This document shows, in pieces, positions 23,402-35,383 of a stretch of 64,000 nt of DNA (its first letter is position 1; the number at the start of each line of letters is the position of its first letter). The position numbers and the translations under genes are program-made. Below the pieces are notes generated by a model that made no database searches, was not told the DNA's origin, and was given only the letters and a program-made list of their open reading frames with translations. Origin of the DNA: Suillus spraguei (taxonomy: Eukaryota > Basidiomycota > Agaricomycetes > Boletales > Suillaceae). The DNA is taken from the NCBI GenBank assembly GCA_016800925.1, contig JABCPU010000086.1:1-64000 (forward strand), read 5' to 3'.

Positions 23402-26190
23402 TTACATTGACGGGTCAAAAGACGCGAACGCGGCCTTGAATGCCTTTACATCTGCTTTATCCTCCTCCTCAGGAAGCATGCATGCCTTCCAGTCCACCCT
23501 ATCAGGGATGTCTAGTATGTCGGTTAGGACTTGCCTGTGAACAATGACGAAATTCCATCAGCGATTGCAAATATATAAGAGCATGATCCACGCAGAACAA
23601 CAACGACAGAAACAAGCAACGGAAACGGAGACAATAACAAGTAACGCATGGGTTCAACTCCAGTAGAAAATTGTAGCAAAGAAAAGAGGACAAGGAAACC
23701 ACCACAGCTCACTCACCTGCCAAACTGCACCCCAAACGGCGCGTGTTCCTCAATCAGATGGACCAACGTCCTCCCATCAGGCAGGTCCACTCTGAAATAA
23801 CTCCTACCCTTCCTGCTTGGCGACTCTGAACTTTGACAATCTTCCAATGTGCCATTGAAATCGATGCCCTGAGACTTAAAGGCCTGTTCTACCTTGCCCA
23901 CGAGCGAAGTAGGTACAGGGACGGCTTGTACATGTGCATGCCCTCCTTTTGTACTCAGGCGTCCGATTTCGAAGAATACGGCACTCGCGTTGTGGGCGGC
24001 GTACAGAGCACGGAGAGAAGACTTGTATCTATGACGTAGTTGTCAGGTTCCAGAGTCGGTAGAAAAAGAAAGAGAAAACTAAACACTCACTTGTCAGTCT
24101 CCTCTAGAATTGGAGGTGCAATATCAGCAGGGATGGTGTTATATGTTGGGTGGTGCGCAATAGGCACAATAAGAACGTGGCCTCCACCTGGGACAGTACT
24201 AATACTACTATTATTCCCGACGGCGTTGGATTGCGTAGGAATGATTTGACCCTTTGGAAGCGTCACGTAGCATTCAGTTCCGATGGAGACTATGAGATGT
24301 TTTCTATTGCAAGTAAGGATTAACGGGAAACAAAGAAGTAAGGGAAGAGGGCATACGCGAGATTGGGATTGGATAGGCAGAACCAGCATTCGTCGGCTGT
24401 AGGCTGTAAGTATCATAAATCATATCTCAAACAATTATGCTCACGTCCGATCTCCTTGACCTGATCTCTCTTCCCTCTCCTCTCCCCACCACGCTGCCCT
24501 GCATTAGCAACCGGGCAATCCTCAATGTAATGCTCCTCGCTCGCACACGCGCGGCACACATAGCCCGGGCGTGGTTTTCGCCCACCTGTGTCACCCACGG
24601 CATGACGCGTAGGGCAGTCACGTACAAGATGACCGGGCGTACTACATATACGACATACATATCCTTCAGGGGGTTTCTGGCGTTCGGGGCAAGAGGTGAT
24701 GAAGTGCTGTTTGCACGAAGTTAGCGCTGGTTGTGGTAAGGTGAGAGAGAGGAACCTCAGTAGATTCACACCTCCGACATTTGTACCCTGGCGGTGGCTT
24801 GCCATCCTCACCTTGTGCTGCATCTACATTGATTAGATGACTCTTAAGTGCGCGGAATGAGGTTGAGCACTCACTTGTTCGTGGACGCTTCCCAGGCTGG
24901 GGGACGTTTCCCCATATGAAATTCTCTGATGATTCGAATGTTTCAAGTGTCCGTTTTTGAGGCCGGGATGCTAATTCAATGAAAGGGTTTTTGGTGGCAT
25001 TTGTAGGGCGGGTTGGAGTGGAGTTTGACGGGGAAAGTGATGTGATTGAAAATGCGTAGAACCACTGTTTGCGAACAGTGTTAAATTTATTTCAATGATT
25101 TGATGTCATGATAGAAGTTTCAACGTACCCTGGGCTTCTTACCACCCCCAGCTTCAGCACCAAATGCGCCAAGACTTACAAACCTCGAAACCCTTCCTGC
25201 CTCATCATCCCACACGAAGGGTTCCCGCTCCCAGAACTGTGGTGGCCGACCACCCAGAGCAGCAAAGTGATATCTCGGTTTGACCTTCCTAATTACCTCA
25301 TCCAGGGGTATGGCGCCCTCAGATGAGAGCTCTGGAGAAGGTAAAGGTGCCGAGGAGTGCTGTGTGATGCATGCAGGCCAGTCGTTCGTGATGAGGATGT
25401 CGATCAGCTGCGAGGAAGAAGAGGCGTTAAGAATGGAAGTAAGGGAGGCATATGTTTGGTTCTTGGATTGGGATTTTGATGATGACTTAACGAGAGTGTT
25501 GGAAAGGAGGCGTTCGACGGTATGGGTGGAGAAGAAGGGGGATGCGAACCCCTAGAATGATGCTTAGCGTTTACCTTGGAAAAAAATTGCATAAGCACGC
25601 ACAGGAGGGGCTTCAGCGGTGGTGTAGATGCCTGGATTGTAGATGCCACCTAGACAAGCTATCCGAAGGCCGTGAGCGGTCGTCATAATCCCTGATTTAC
25701 CTGGCAACTTGATCAACCTCATACCACAAAAAGGTGTGATGTAAGACAAAGCTCACTCAGTAAAAATACGTCCTTGCACAACTCCCCGCTGGTCTTGGTG
25801 TATTTTTCTATCACGGAATCAGGTAGGGAGTTCTCTCCTTGCATGATGTAGCATTTCAAAGGGACTGACAGCGGAAGAGTTCAGTCAAAGCATAGCACTC
25901 ATGAGAAGTGTTCCTGCCTTCGATATCACCGTTCAAAAGTTGCTCGGTTTCATCTGTTCCATCCCCCGAAGTCCCTGGCTCTTTCAAGGGACCAAAGAAG
26001 TCGCCGATGCAGAGCACACAGTCAAATTTACCATGCTTCGCGTCGATGGCTTTGATTTTCACAAAAAGGTCACGTATGGACCCTATGGCGGACCCTACCG
26101 TAAGTCTGTAGAATCAAGTTCTGTCATTGGTTTTATAGGTTGTTCATGATGGCTAAAAGCCTACATTTTCACGGACGAGGTACTTGACAT
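23402..26190 (-). CDS. DRN1: CWF19L1/Drn1-type lariat-debranching-associated protein
   Basis: Homologues act with the lariat-debranching enzyme and the spliceosome. The N-terminus is a catalytically degenerate metallophosphatase domain (VKILTVGSAIGSIRDLF, FDCVLCIGDFFGPL, VPLKCYIMQGENSLP, GIMTTAHGLRIACLGGIYNP). The middle carries three CCHC-like knuckles (GYKCRRCESTEHFITSCP, GYVCRICSTPGHLVRDCP, GYVCRACASEEHYIEDCP). The C-terminus has the two CwfJ domains: CWFCLSNPNLAKHLIVSIG, HVLIVPIAHHPTYN, KGGHAHVQAVPVP, and a tail ending FKAAFASFDPSM. The first exon (26190, MSSTSSVKI) is short and joins across a small intron. All junctions keep frame, so the gene is intact. One intron (25865-25917) starts with GC instead of GT. 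A repeat unit starts about 10-15 bp upstream of the ATG. Confidence 0.9.
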
Positions 26191-26749
26191 CTCTAAGAAG
26201 AAAGGGAGAACGGGTGGGAAAGTTGTCGCTAGCTCGCGTGGCTTTCGCGTACGTCGCGTAGGGCCATGTGGTTTTCGCTTATGCTCGCGTGCGTTTCGGT
26301 TAGCTCGCTTAATTTCTCGCGTGGTTTTTTCAAGTGCCGACTGTTGTTCCATTGTGTGATTGTGTGATTCCGTGATTTGGTCACGTGACTGCATAGCTGC
26401 CATGGGTTGTCTGAAGCTGGGGTAAAATCAAATTATTAGGATGGAGCTGAGGCCAGGGAGCCAAAGGGAGTGTGAAGCCAAAAGTGAAGTAAAAAAGGAG
26501 TGCAAAAAAGTGGAAAGCAAAAAAGGAGGGTACCAGGTTGGAAGTTGCCAGCAGGCTGGAAGTGTCCTCCCCCACCCTCAGGAAAAATCTTCTGATAGAT
26601 TTCTCTTAAATTGATTATATTTTGGCTATCAAAGAACTGAACTTTGTCATGTGAAAAATCATGTTATTTGTTTCAAAAGCTGCTATGATCATTAGGATGG
26701 AGAGATGGGGGGACAGAAGAGCATGGGGAGGAAAGAATGAATGCATGGA

Positions 26750-27022
26750 AGATGGGTGATGGGTGATGGGTGATGGGTGATATGCAGGAGACAGGGAAGA
26801 CGGGAGATGAGAGATGGGAGACAGGAGACAGGAGAGATGGGAGACAGGGGAGATGGGGGAGATGGGGAGATGGGGAGATGGGAGAGATGGGAGATGGGAG
26901 AAATGGGAGACAGGGGAGATGGGGGGGATGGGGAGATGGTGAGACGGGAGGGATGGGAGATGGGAGAGATGAGAGATGGTAGATGGGGGAGATGGGGAAG
27001 ATGGGAGATGGGAGATGGGAGA

Positions 27023-27053
<31 letters not shown>

Positions 27054-27072
27054 AGACAGGAGACAGGAGATG

Positions 27073-27114
<42 letters not shown>

Positions 27115-27122
27115 TGAGACAT

Positions 27123-27161
<39 letters not shown>

Positions 27162-27586
27162 GATGGGAGACAGGGGAGATGGGGAGATGGGGAGATGGGA
27201 GATGGGGAGATGGGGAGATGGGAGATGGGAGATGGGGGAGATGGGGAGATGGGAGATGGGAGATGGGGAGACGGAAGATGGGTGATGGGAGATGGGAGAT
27301 GGGAGATGGGCGACGGGAGATGGGAGATGGGAGACAGGAGAGAGATGGGAGATGGGAGACGGGAGACGGGAGACACAAGACAGGAGATGGGAGACGGGAG
27401 ACACAAGACAGGAGACGGGAGATGGGAGACACAAGACAGGAGACAGGAGATGGGAGACACAAGACAGGAGATGAGAGACACAAGATAGGAGATGGAAGAC
27501 GGGAGACACAAGACAGGAGACAGGAGATGGGAGATACAGGAGATGCAGGAGACGGGAGACACAAGATGGGAGACAGGAGATGGGAC
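26750..27586 (+). repeat. (GGGAGAY)n heptamer minisatellite
   Basis: Variants of a 7-bp unit (gggagat, gggagac, aggagac, with ggggagat and acacaag interruptions). The strand is almost free of stops in several frames in both directions, producing long but meaningless frames of Gly-Asp-Arg or Pro-Ser-Leu-rich peptides. The G-tract density could support G-quadruplexes. Confidence 0.95.
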
Positions 27587-27838
27587 ATGTGACAACTTAA
27601 TACTGTTGCCCCCTATTGAAACTTGACACAAAAGATTTAGTCAAGTTAATAGTTTCCAGTAAATAATTTTAAAAAATCAAAATCAAATGCAATGACATGA
27701 GGATGAGATGGGCAATAAAACTCACAAAGATGGTGATGTGGTACTTTTACTTCTCTCAAAATATTGGTTAAAGTTATAATTTATTTCAAGACCAATTATC
27801 ATTATTAAAGATAATTATTAGGGATGAAGCCAAGGCCA

Positions 27839-27953
27839 GGAAGGCAAAAAGAGTGCGCAGCACTCTTTTTGCCTTCCTGTGCCTTGGGCAAACAGAATTA
27901 TTAGGATGAAGCCTTGGCCAGGGAGCAAAAGGAGTGCGAAGCACTCCTTTTGC
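27839..27953. repeat. Pair of perfect hairpins in unit 1
   Basis: The arm GGAAGGCAAAAAGAGTGC and its exact reverse complement lie three bases apart (27839-27877). Shortly after comes GCAAAAGGAGTGC with its complement around GAA (27925-27953). The same pair occurs near 29,695-29,810 and 31,715-31,835. Confidence 0.9.
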
Positions 27954-28300
27954 TTCCTGTGCCGAAGGCACAACGGGTGGTGGACTCGTCTATAAAGTAA
28001 GGGGGGAAAGGTGGGAAGGGTGTGGCGTGCTCGCGTGGAACCTCACATGGCGCGCACATGGTTTCGCTTAGCTCGGTATGGAAATTTCTCGCGTGGTTTT
28101 TTCAAGTGCCGACTCAATACACTGTTGTCCCATTGTGATATTGCGTGGTTTTGTCACGTGCATCGCGTGGTTTTTTCAAGCGCCGATTCAGCGTCCAAGA
28201 CAGTTGTCCGTGTCACCTTGCAGCCACTGGCAGCATCCGTTTGACGTGACGAGACGTGACGGGCCAAACATTGGAAATTGCCTTGCCTGTGCCCTTGCTG

Positions 28301-29094
28301 CCAATGGCCTCCAACCACCTCCAACAAGCAGCCACCCCACCCACTGCACAGAACTGTGCTACCCTGCAGCCTCCTGCTCTTTCTGGCCATGCCCCTGGAC
28401 CACACACTGGCACTGCCGCATTTTTGGCTGTGTCACATGATGACATGCAACTGCCTATTGTCACCAGGTGAGTTTTGCCCTCTGCATGTCTGTCTGACTG
28501 GGTGTTTATAATGCTACAAGTCAGCATCACCCTCCCCCTGTTGACTGGAATGCACACCTTCTGCAAGGTTATCAGGCAAGTCATGCTGCGCGTCTACAGC
28601 AACGCAGTGGCCTTGCACTGGCAGTAACCTCACCTGCTCTGTCCTCCACTCCCTCCCTCTCCATGTCTCCTGCTGTTGACTGGACAGCAGATCTTCATGA
28701 TCGCTTTTCTAAAAGCTTCTCTGCTCGCCTCAATCGTCGTCGTCAAGTACCTGACAGGCTTACCAGGCAAGCAGCTATCCGAGAGCGCTTTCATGCATTG
28801 GAGCAGCGTAGTGGAGAGATAAGGGAACAAAATAAACAGCTGAGTAAGGATTTCCAGTACCTTGTGGAGGAGTGTCAACACAGAGGAAGACTGGCTGATA
28901 AAAGGATGGACAAGCAAGATGCTTATATTGATAGGCACTTGCAGGAGAAGAAGGAACTTCATGAGCGTATGAAGGTTGTGCATGCCTGGAGGAAACATAT
29001 CAGGGAGCTGAGGAGGGATGCTAAAACCCCAGAACAGCATGATGAATATTCAAGGAAACTCAAGGATGGCCCACCACCTGGGTGGAAACCCTGA
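28301..29094 (+). CDS. Small coiled-coil protein inside the repeat unit
   Basis: I do not recognise the family. Two exons (28301-28467 and 28521-29094) join across a 53-nt GT-AG intron in frame. The start MASNHLQQAATPP at 28301 is the best-placed ATG; 28256 is in frame upstream. Two related segments, PPPVDWNAHLLQGYQASHAA and SPAVDWTADLHDRFSKSFSA, suggest an internal duplication. The C-terminal 110 residues are highly charged and probably form a coiled coil (RERFHALEQRSGEIREQNKQ through ELHERMKVVHAWRKHIRELR). No transposase, helicase or nuclease motif is visible. An intact frame with a proper intron argues that it was under selection recently. It may be element cargo or a host gene captured by the repeat. 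Confidence 0.6.
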
Positions 29095-29159
29095 GTCTAT
29101 ATTCCATTTAGAGTGTTAAATACTACATTTTAATAGATTATGTTTGGCAACAACTTGAG

Positions 29160-29417
29160 GGGAGACGGGAGACATGAGACGGGAGACAGGAGATGGGAGA
29201 CGGGAGACGGGAGACGGGAGACGGGAGACGGGAGACGGGAGAAGGGAGATGGGACACGGGGACATGGGAGATGGGACACGGGACACGGGACATGGGACAC
29301 GGGAGATGGGAGACACAAGATGGGAGATGGGAGACACAAGATGGGAGATGGGAGACAGGAGATCGGGAGACAGGAGATGGGAGACAGGAGATGGGAGACA
29401 CAAGATGGGAGATGGGA
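29160..29417 (+). repeat. (GGGAGAY)n minisatellite, short array in unit 2
   Basis: The same heptamer family as 26750-27586, about 260 bp, with a local gggacac variant block (29,270-29,300). Confidence 0.95.
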
Positions 29418-29850
29418 CACTTGCATGATTTTGTTGTGTGACAACTTAATACTGTTGCCCCCTATTAAAACTTGACACAAAAGATTTATTCAAGTTAATG
29501 GTTTGCAGTAAATAATAATAAAAAATCAAAATCAAATGCAATGACATGTGAGGATGAGATGGGCAATATAAACTCACAAAGATGGTGATGTGGTACTTTT
29601 ACTTCTCTCAAAATATTGGTTAAAGTTATAATTTATTTCAAGACCTATTATCATTATTGAAGATAATTATTAGGATGAAGCCAAGGCCAGGAAGGCAAAA
29701 AGAGTGCGAAGCACTCTTTTTGCCTTCCTGTGCCTTGGGCAAACAGAATTATTAGGATGAAGCCTTGGCCAGGGAGCAAAAGGAGTGCGAAGCACTCCTT
29801 TTGCTTCCTGTGCCGAAGGCACAACGGGTGGTGGACTCGTCTATAAAGTA

Positions 29851-31107
29851 AGGGGGGAAAGGTGGGAATGTGCTCGCTAGCTCACATGGCTTTCGCTTGC
29901 ATCGCTTAAGAACGCTTAGCTCGGAATGGAAATTTCTCGCGTGGTTTTTTCGAGTGCCGCTCACTGTTGTCCCATTGTATGATTGCGTGACGTGATGCGT
30001 GATTGCGTGATTTGGTCACGTGACTGCGCAGCTGGTGGAATTTGCCATGGGTTGGGGGTAAAACCAAATTATTAGGATGGAGCCAAGGGAGCCAAAGGGA
30101 GTGTGAAGCCAAAAGTGAAGGCAAAAAGGAGTGCAAAGGAGTGGAAAGCAAAAAAGGAGGGCAAGCAAAAAATGAGTACAGTTGCAGAAGATGGGGTAAA
30201 AACAGAAGAAACTCATTAGGGGCTGGAAGGAGTAGTGGCGCCATCAAAAGGCATGGTCAAGTTGTCAATACCTATGACAAGCTACTCCATCAGCACCAAT
30301 ATCAGGTTGGAAGTTGCCAGCAGGCTGGAAGTGTCCTCCCCCACCCTCAGGAAAAATCTTCTGATAAATTGCTCTTAGATTTTGGCTATCAAAGAATCTG
30401 AACTTTGTGATTTGAAAAATCATGTTATTTGTTTAAAAAGCTGCTATGATCATTAGGATGGAGAGATGGGGGGACAGAAGAGCATGGGGAGGAGAGAATG
30501 AAGGCATGGGAGACAGGAGGTGGGAGACAGGAGGTGGGAGACAGGAGGTGGGAGACGGGAGGTGGGAGATGGGAGGTGGGAGATGGGAGGTGGGAGATGG
30601 GAGGTGCAGGATGGGAGGTGGGAGATGGGAGATGGGAGACTGGAGATGGGAGACAGGAGGTGGGAGACAGGAGATGGGAGATGGGAGACAGGAGACAGGA
30701 GTGGGAGACGGGAGATGGGAGATGGGAGACAGGAGACAGGAGGTGGGAGACGGGAGATGGAGATGGGAGACAGGAGACAGAGGGGAGACGGGAGATGGAG
30801 ATGGGAGATGGGAGATGGAGACAGGAGACAGGAGGTGGGAGATGGGAGATGGGAGATGGGAGACAGGAGACAGGAGGTGGGAGACGGGAGATGGGAGATG
30901 GGAGACAGGAGACAGGAGACACAAGAGAGGAGACACAAGATGGGAGATGGGAGACGGGAGACGGGAGACGGGAGACGGAGACGGGAGACGGGAGACGGGA
31001 GACGGGAGACGGGAGACGGGAGACGGGAGACGGGAGATGGGAGATGGGAGACGGGAGACGGGAGATGGGAGACGGGAGACAGGAGACAGGAGACGGGAGA
31101 TGGGAGA

Positions 31108-31142
<35 letters not shown>

Positions 31143-31870
31143 TGGAGATGGGAGACAGGAGACAGGAGATGGGAGATGGGAGAGAGGAGACACAAGATGG
31201 GAGACACAAGACAGGAGACACAAGATGGGAGACACAAGATGGTAGACACAAGATGGGAGACAGCAGACTGGTAAGAGGAAACGAGAGACAGGAGACCAGT
31301 AACAGGAGATGGGAGATGGAGAGGGGAGATGGGGAAGATGGGAGAAGGGAGATGGGAGATGGGAGATGGGAGACAGGAGATGGGAGACACAAGACAGGAG
31401 ACGGGAGATGGGAGATACAGGAGATGCAGGAGACGGGAGACACAAGATGGGAGACAGGAGATGGGACATGTGACAACTTAATACTGTTGCCCCCTATTGA
31501 AACTTGACACAAAAGATTTAGTCAAGTTAATAGTTTCCAGTAAATAATTAAAAAAAATCAAAATCAAATGCAATGACATGAGGATGAGATGGGCAATAAA
31601 CTCACAAAGATGGTGATGTGGTACTTTGACTTCTCTCAAAATATTGGTTAAAGTTATAATTTATTTCAAGACCTATTATCATTATTAAAGATAATTATTA
31701 GGATGAAGCCAAGGCCAGGAAGGCAAAAAGAGTGCGAAGCACTCTTTTGCCTTCCTGTGCCTTGGGCAAACAGAATTATTAGGATGAAGCCTTGGCCAGG
31801 GAGCAAAAGGAGTGCGAAGCACTCCTTTTGCTTCCTGTGCCGAAGGCACAACGGGTGGTGGACTCGTTGG
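29851..31870 (+). repeat. Repeat unit 3 of 3
   Basis: Begins gctcgctagctcacatggc / tttctcgcgtggttttttc, contains TCACGTGAC near 30,017, the ggaagttgccagcaggctgg segment, a long minisatellite (30,495-31,468), the conserved 3' part and both hairpins, and ends acaacgggtggtggactcg at about 31,865. After that the sequence is unique. Confidence 0.75.
30495..31468 (+). repeat. (GGGAGAY)n minisatellite, unit 3
   Basis: About 970 bp of heptamer variants. The left third is dominated by gggaggt, the middle by gggagac / aggagac and the right by acacaag-interrupted units, so sub-arrays have expanded separately. Confidence 0.95.
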
Positions 31871-33195
31871 TGCAGTGGAGGGAAACTCTCCTTAGCACGT
31901 GATCGTCCTTGCATGAAAAGGGAATTATCACGTGGACTAAGCTTTACTTCCGCCAAATCTTTCACCTTCTCACTTGCTCATCAAACTATGTTTGTATTCC
32001 AAACGTATCATCGCTGGCGGCCGCATGCGTGCTAAACCGGTACACTCCTTGTATTTTTTTCCCTCCAGTGCCGGAGGCTGTAATGATCTTCCACCGAATT
32101 AAATCACTGTGCCTGTTTCGGAGATGTCGCAACTTCTTCTATTTATTTAAAACAGAACAGTTAGGAACAAAGTCGTCGTGGATCACTGATAGTAGGTCAT
32201 TTGCCCGGTTACGTGGTAGCTGCGCTTGGTTTGACATGACGTGGTCCGTGATCAACTCTTACTTTTGCCTGACCGCATGTTACCTCTAAGACGGCGGAGG
32301 TCAGGTGAAACCGCATCCCAGGAATTACTAGTAGGACCACCAGGGATGGTTTAATGGCAGGACAAGGCAAGACGCTCCCATTCCTGTGAGCATCATGGAT
32401 TAGGGATACGATGGGACCCACATCCCTTTGATTTGATATCGGGAATGTTCAGTTGTCTCATTATCTTTCAGTCAGAAATGTTCCAAAGTGTGGCTCCTTG
32501 TTTCCTGGTTAACTCCTTCAATTCCCTAGAGAGATAAATTGGTGTCGTCACTTGCGGTGATTAAGATGCATGACCTCTATCGAGGTACTTACTCACTATG
32601 ATCTGCCCCCAAGCCTGTTATTCTCTTGGACACCGACTACTCAAAATAATTTGTTCGACAAAGAACCCTAAAGATAAAATTTTCTAGGACAACTGTAACC
32701 TTGTGGCAGCGCAACCGCTACAAGGGCCATCTGTCAAAGGATTCTAGGACTCAATGAGCTTGCGGTTGCGAAGCAGAATTCTTCACTTAGATCGGTAATG
32801 CAAGTTCTGGCCTCAGGCTGTTCTGCACCACATTCAGCTTTACGCAATTGTTTCGCGAGACTCGTGGGAGGGATTAAGCTGTGATGTGTAGTCCAGACTT
32901 GTGCCCTGCGAGGTTCGTACGGTTTACTAGCAAACCTAGGACTTCATAGGCACAGAATAGAAGAAGGTCCAAGTAATTCGGGTCCACTGTCACCCAACTG
33001 TCACTGTTGCATGTGCAATTTACGTTTTGAGAACAAAGAACTTGGGTAAACGCTGGTAAAATAACACCAACGGAACTTGTTGAACGAGCGCTTCCGCATA
33101 GAGATTTTGATCTGTTCGGCTTGCATTGTTTCCATACGGTTGTAAATCTCATCTTCCTAACTCATAACACATCAATGACGGATGCCGCGCGCGTC
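31871..33195. other. Unassigned region upstream of the esterase
   Basis: No repeat unit and no recognisable coding signal. The short frames lack conserved motifs. Confidence 0.5.
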
Positions 33196-33202
33196 TATAT
33201 AA
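33196..33202 (+). promoter_or_regulatory. TATA box candidate for the esterase
   Basis: TATATAA lies 213 bp upstream of the chosen ATG, in an otherwise TATA-poor flank. Confidence 0.4.
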
Positions 33203-33414
33203 TTTCTCGTCGTACCTCTGCCAACCAACCAACCGTTCCTTACCACTTTGCGTACTTGGTATACTTAGCCTGTCTTTCGCAACCCACGACCTGTCGTTTC
33301 GCAGGTAACGATCATTAACCTGGATTCTGTACTTAAAGCGCCAGTTCGTTGAAGTCGACTTCCCTCATCCAAGTTAGCAGAGGTATCGAGAGATCTCCAC
33401 CTCTGGGTCAGAGC

Positions 33415-35383
33415 ATGGTCTTGTTTTCAATCATCTGCATCCTTTCGTCACTGCTGCTCGCGTCACTATCGCATGCATCCCCTATTTCACAGGAGTTCTC
33501 AAGTTCGGGACTACCACTTCCTTCCCTAAACATCAAAAGTTGGTTTTGCCATCTCGTTCACACGGCATTAGCTCAAAAACTTTGCGTGCGAGAAGGTTCT
33601 ACTGGCACTGCGACATCTGTGAATACCCCCATTGGCGACGCGCAGGGTGTAGTCGATGTCTCAGGTGTTAACAGGTTTGCTGTGAAGTATGCCTCCGCAG
33701 AACGCTGGTCCCCGTCCGCTGGGGTGACTGAATGGGTACTCCCGTACGTTAATCACATCATGTCTGACTTCTGATCACATATACACTACACCGACAGCAA
33801 TGGTTCCACAAACGTCTCAGCGTTGCCGCTCATGTGCCCGCAGCCATTTGTGGATAACTCCACGTTCACTGAGGATTGCATGTCAATGATTATTTATGTT
33901 CCCGCCACCTTACACGCCTACAGCAGTGTACCCGCTTTGATGTGGTATGTATAATTATCCTTCTTCGGTGATGGTGACCGTCATATATTTTGGCAGGGTT
34001 CACGGAGGTTCTTTTATGGTCGGATCCGCCACGAATCCTGGTCTAGATGGATCCGCACTGGCACTTGCCACTGATTCAATCGTTGCGGTCATCCAGTACC
34101 GCCTGGGAGCTGTAAGCGCTTTCATTGTAAGCAAACCATACCATGTCAACTCACATGGCTCCTTTAAGCTTGGCTTCGTTGCTCCCAACAATCAGACAAA
34201 CCTTGGTTTGGGAGATGCTGTAAATGCTCTCAAATTTTTGACGACTGTGCTTCCTAGCTTCGGCGGCAACCCGAACAAGATCACTGTAGCCGGTCAAAGC
34301 AGTGGTGCGAATTTGATTCGTGCCCTTCTTGCTGTACCTTCTGCACAATCACTATTTCAATCTGCGATTTTGCAGTCTGACCCTATGGTAAGTGGTGTAT
34401 GCGTCACCAGTAGGAATACGAGACTCATTTCTGTGTCAGGACTATGGCTTCCTGTCATCATCTGATCAAGTCCAACTTCAGCAGTATTTCGTGTCAAATC
34501 TTGGGTGTACTGCAACCGACTTAGCATGCCTAAATGCTTTAACCGCGGATAATATCGTTAACGGTGCTGGTCTTTGGCAATTCAACAGCTCTTTTTACGT
34601 TGTCCCAGCCGCAACTCAATCGGAGCCAATGCGTGTTGTGAATGACGGCAGCTTTATCACCTCGACCTTGGACTCAACTTCGCCGTTCCCCCGCGTTTCC
34701 AAGCCCATCTTACTTTCTAACGTTCTCGACGAAGGAGGCTATACGATTTACGGCTTATATCCTAGCCCCATGCCCGAGCTCAGTACGTTGCTCTTGTCAA
34801 CGCCACATTCGACGAGACACGCTATGAGGCCTCATGAGCTCACAAAGCTATGCCGTTGGAACTACTCAAAATGATGACTACCGCCCTCAGCTTCAAGTGC
34901 TCGCCACAGATTCAATTTGGCGATGTGCGACATGGACTTTCGCGCGAAATTGGGTTTCTAATGGTGGCACTGCATACGTAGGATTGTACTCCGTTGGCGC
35001 TAGCTACCCTGGTAACTCCGCCGTCTCTTTCTGCACCGAGCCAGGTGTTGTTTGTCATCAAGATGATATCGAAATAGTTGTAAGCAAATACTTGCTATGT
35101 TCCATTCTTCACAACTCACGTTTTGTACTAGTTTGGCACTGCTCCTAACCCTGACTCAGCCCAGTCAGCGCTAATTACCGAGATGCAAGCCCGTTACAAG
35201 TCATTCTTATATAGCGGAAACCCAAACCCTGATGACTCGTCGTATGCCGATTGGCAGGCGGCTGGGACATCAGACGTCAATGCCATCATGCTCGGCAGCA
35301 CTGGCGATGCCCCTATTGGCGCTTGTACTCCATCTTTCTGGGGTCAAAGTGTCCCTTACGATTATCAAGTATTCAATATCTAG
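33415..35383 (+). CDS. Secreted type-B carboxylesterase/lipase, two apparent frameshifts
   Basis: An alpha/beta hydrolase of the fungal carboxylesterase B (Candida rugosa lipase-like) family that should hydrolyse ester substrates outside the cell. The start at 33415 gives a signal peptide (MVLFSIICILSSLLLASLSH). Visible features are the oxyanion motif WVHGGSF, the nucleophile elbow GQSSGAN and a late histidine region (VVCHQDDIEIVFGTAPNP), with the C-terminus WGQSVPYDYQVFNI. Five introns splice in frame. In the exon after PSPMPEL the homologous reading QYVALVNATFDETRYEA and then MSSQSYAVGTTQNDDYRPQL requires two single-base restorations (near 34780 and 34832). So it is either a recent pseudogene or carries two sequencing deletions. 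Confidence 0.85.

Larger units (their letters stand above)
26205..27985 (+). repeat. Repeat unit 1 of 3: GC-rich 5' part, minisatellite, hairpin 3' part
   Basis: The unit opens with gctcgcgtgg / tttctcgcgtggttttttc words and a TCACGTGAC site, then ggaagttgccagcaggctgg, the minisatellite (26750-27586), the conserved stretch acaacttaatactgttgcc through ttcaagacc, two perfect hairpins (27839-27877 and 27925-27953) and the end acaacgggtggtggactcg. Units 2 and 3 follow head to tail. The last 400 bp are nearly identical among units, which suggests a recent origin. The exact mobile boundaries and class are unresolved; no terminal inverted repeats were found. Confidence 0.75.
27986..29850 (+). repeat. 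Repeat unit 2 of 3, carrying a small gene
   Basis: It shares with the other units the start (gctcgcgtgg, tttctcgcgtggttttttc), a short minisatellite (29,160-29,417) and the whole 3' part with hairpins ending acaacgggtggtggactcg. In place of the ggaagttgccagcaggctgg segment of units 1 and 3 it carries a two-exon coding region at 28301-29094. Confidence 0.75.

Noticed and set aside
26615..27631. Very long open frames on both strands across the minisatellite (up to about 340 codons)
   Set aside because: The heptamer repeat contains few stop codons in any frame, and the predicted peptides are pure low-complexity repeats with no start context. They reflect composition, not coding.
26750..31468. 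Telomere-like or CRISPR-like arrays
   Set aside because: The unit GGGAGAY is not the fungal TTAGGG telomere repeat, and there are no spacers between constant repeats as in CRISPR; the organism is eukaryotic.
30425..31512. Frames of 240-360 codons on both strands in the third repeat unit
   Set aside because: Same cause as in the first unit: (GGGAGAY)n is read through in several frames.
34781..34836. Intron with a perfect GTACGT donor in the esterase
   Set aside because: Removing it deletes a conserved stretch (VALVNATFDETRYEA) and still leaves the downstream exon out of frame, so two small deletions explain the data better.
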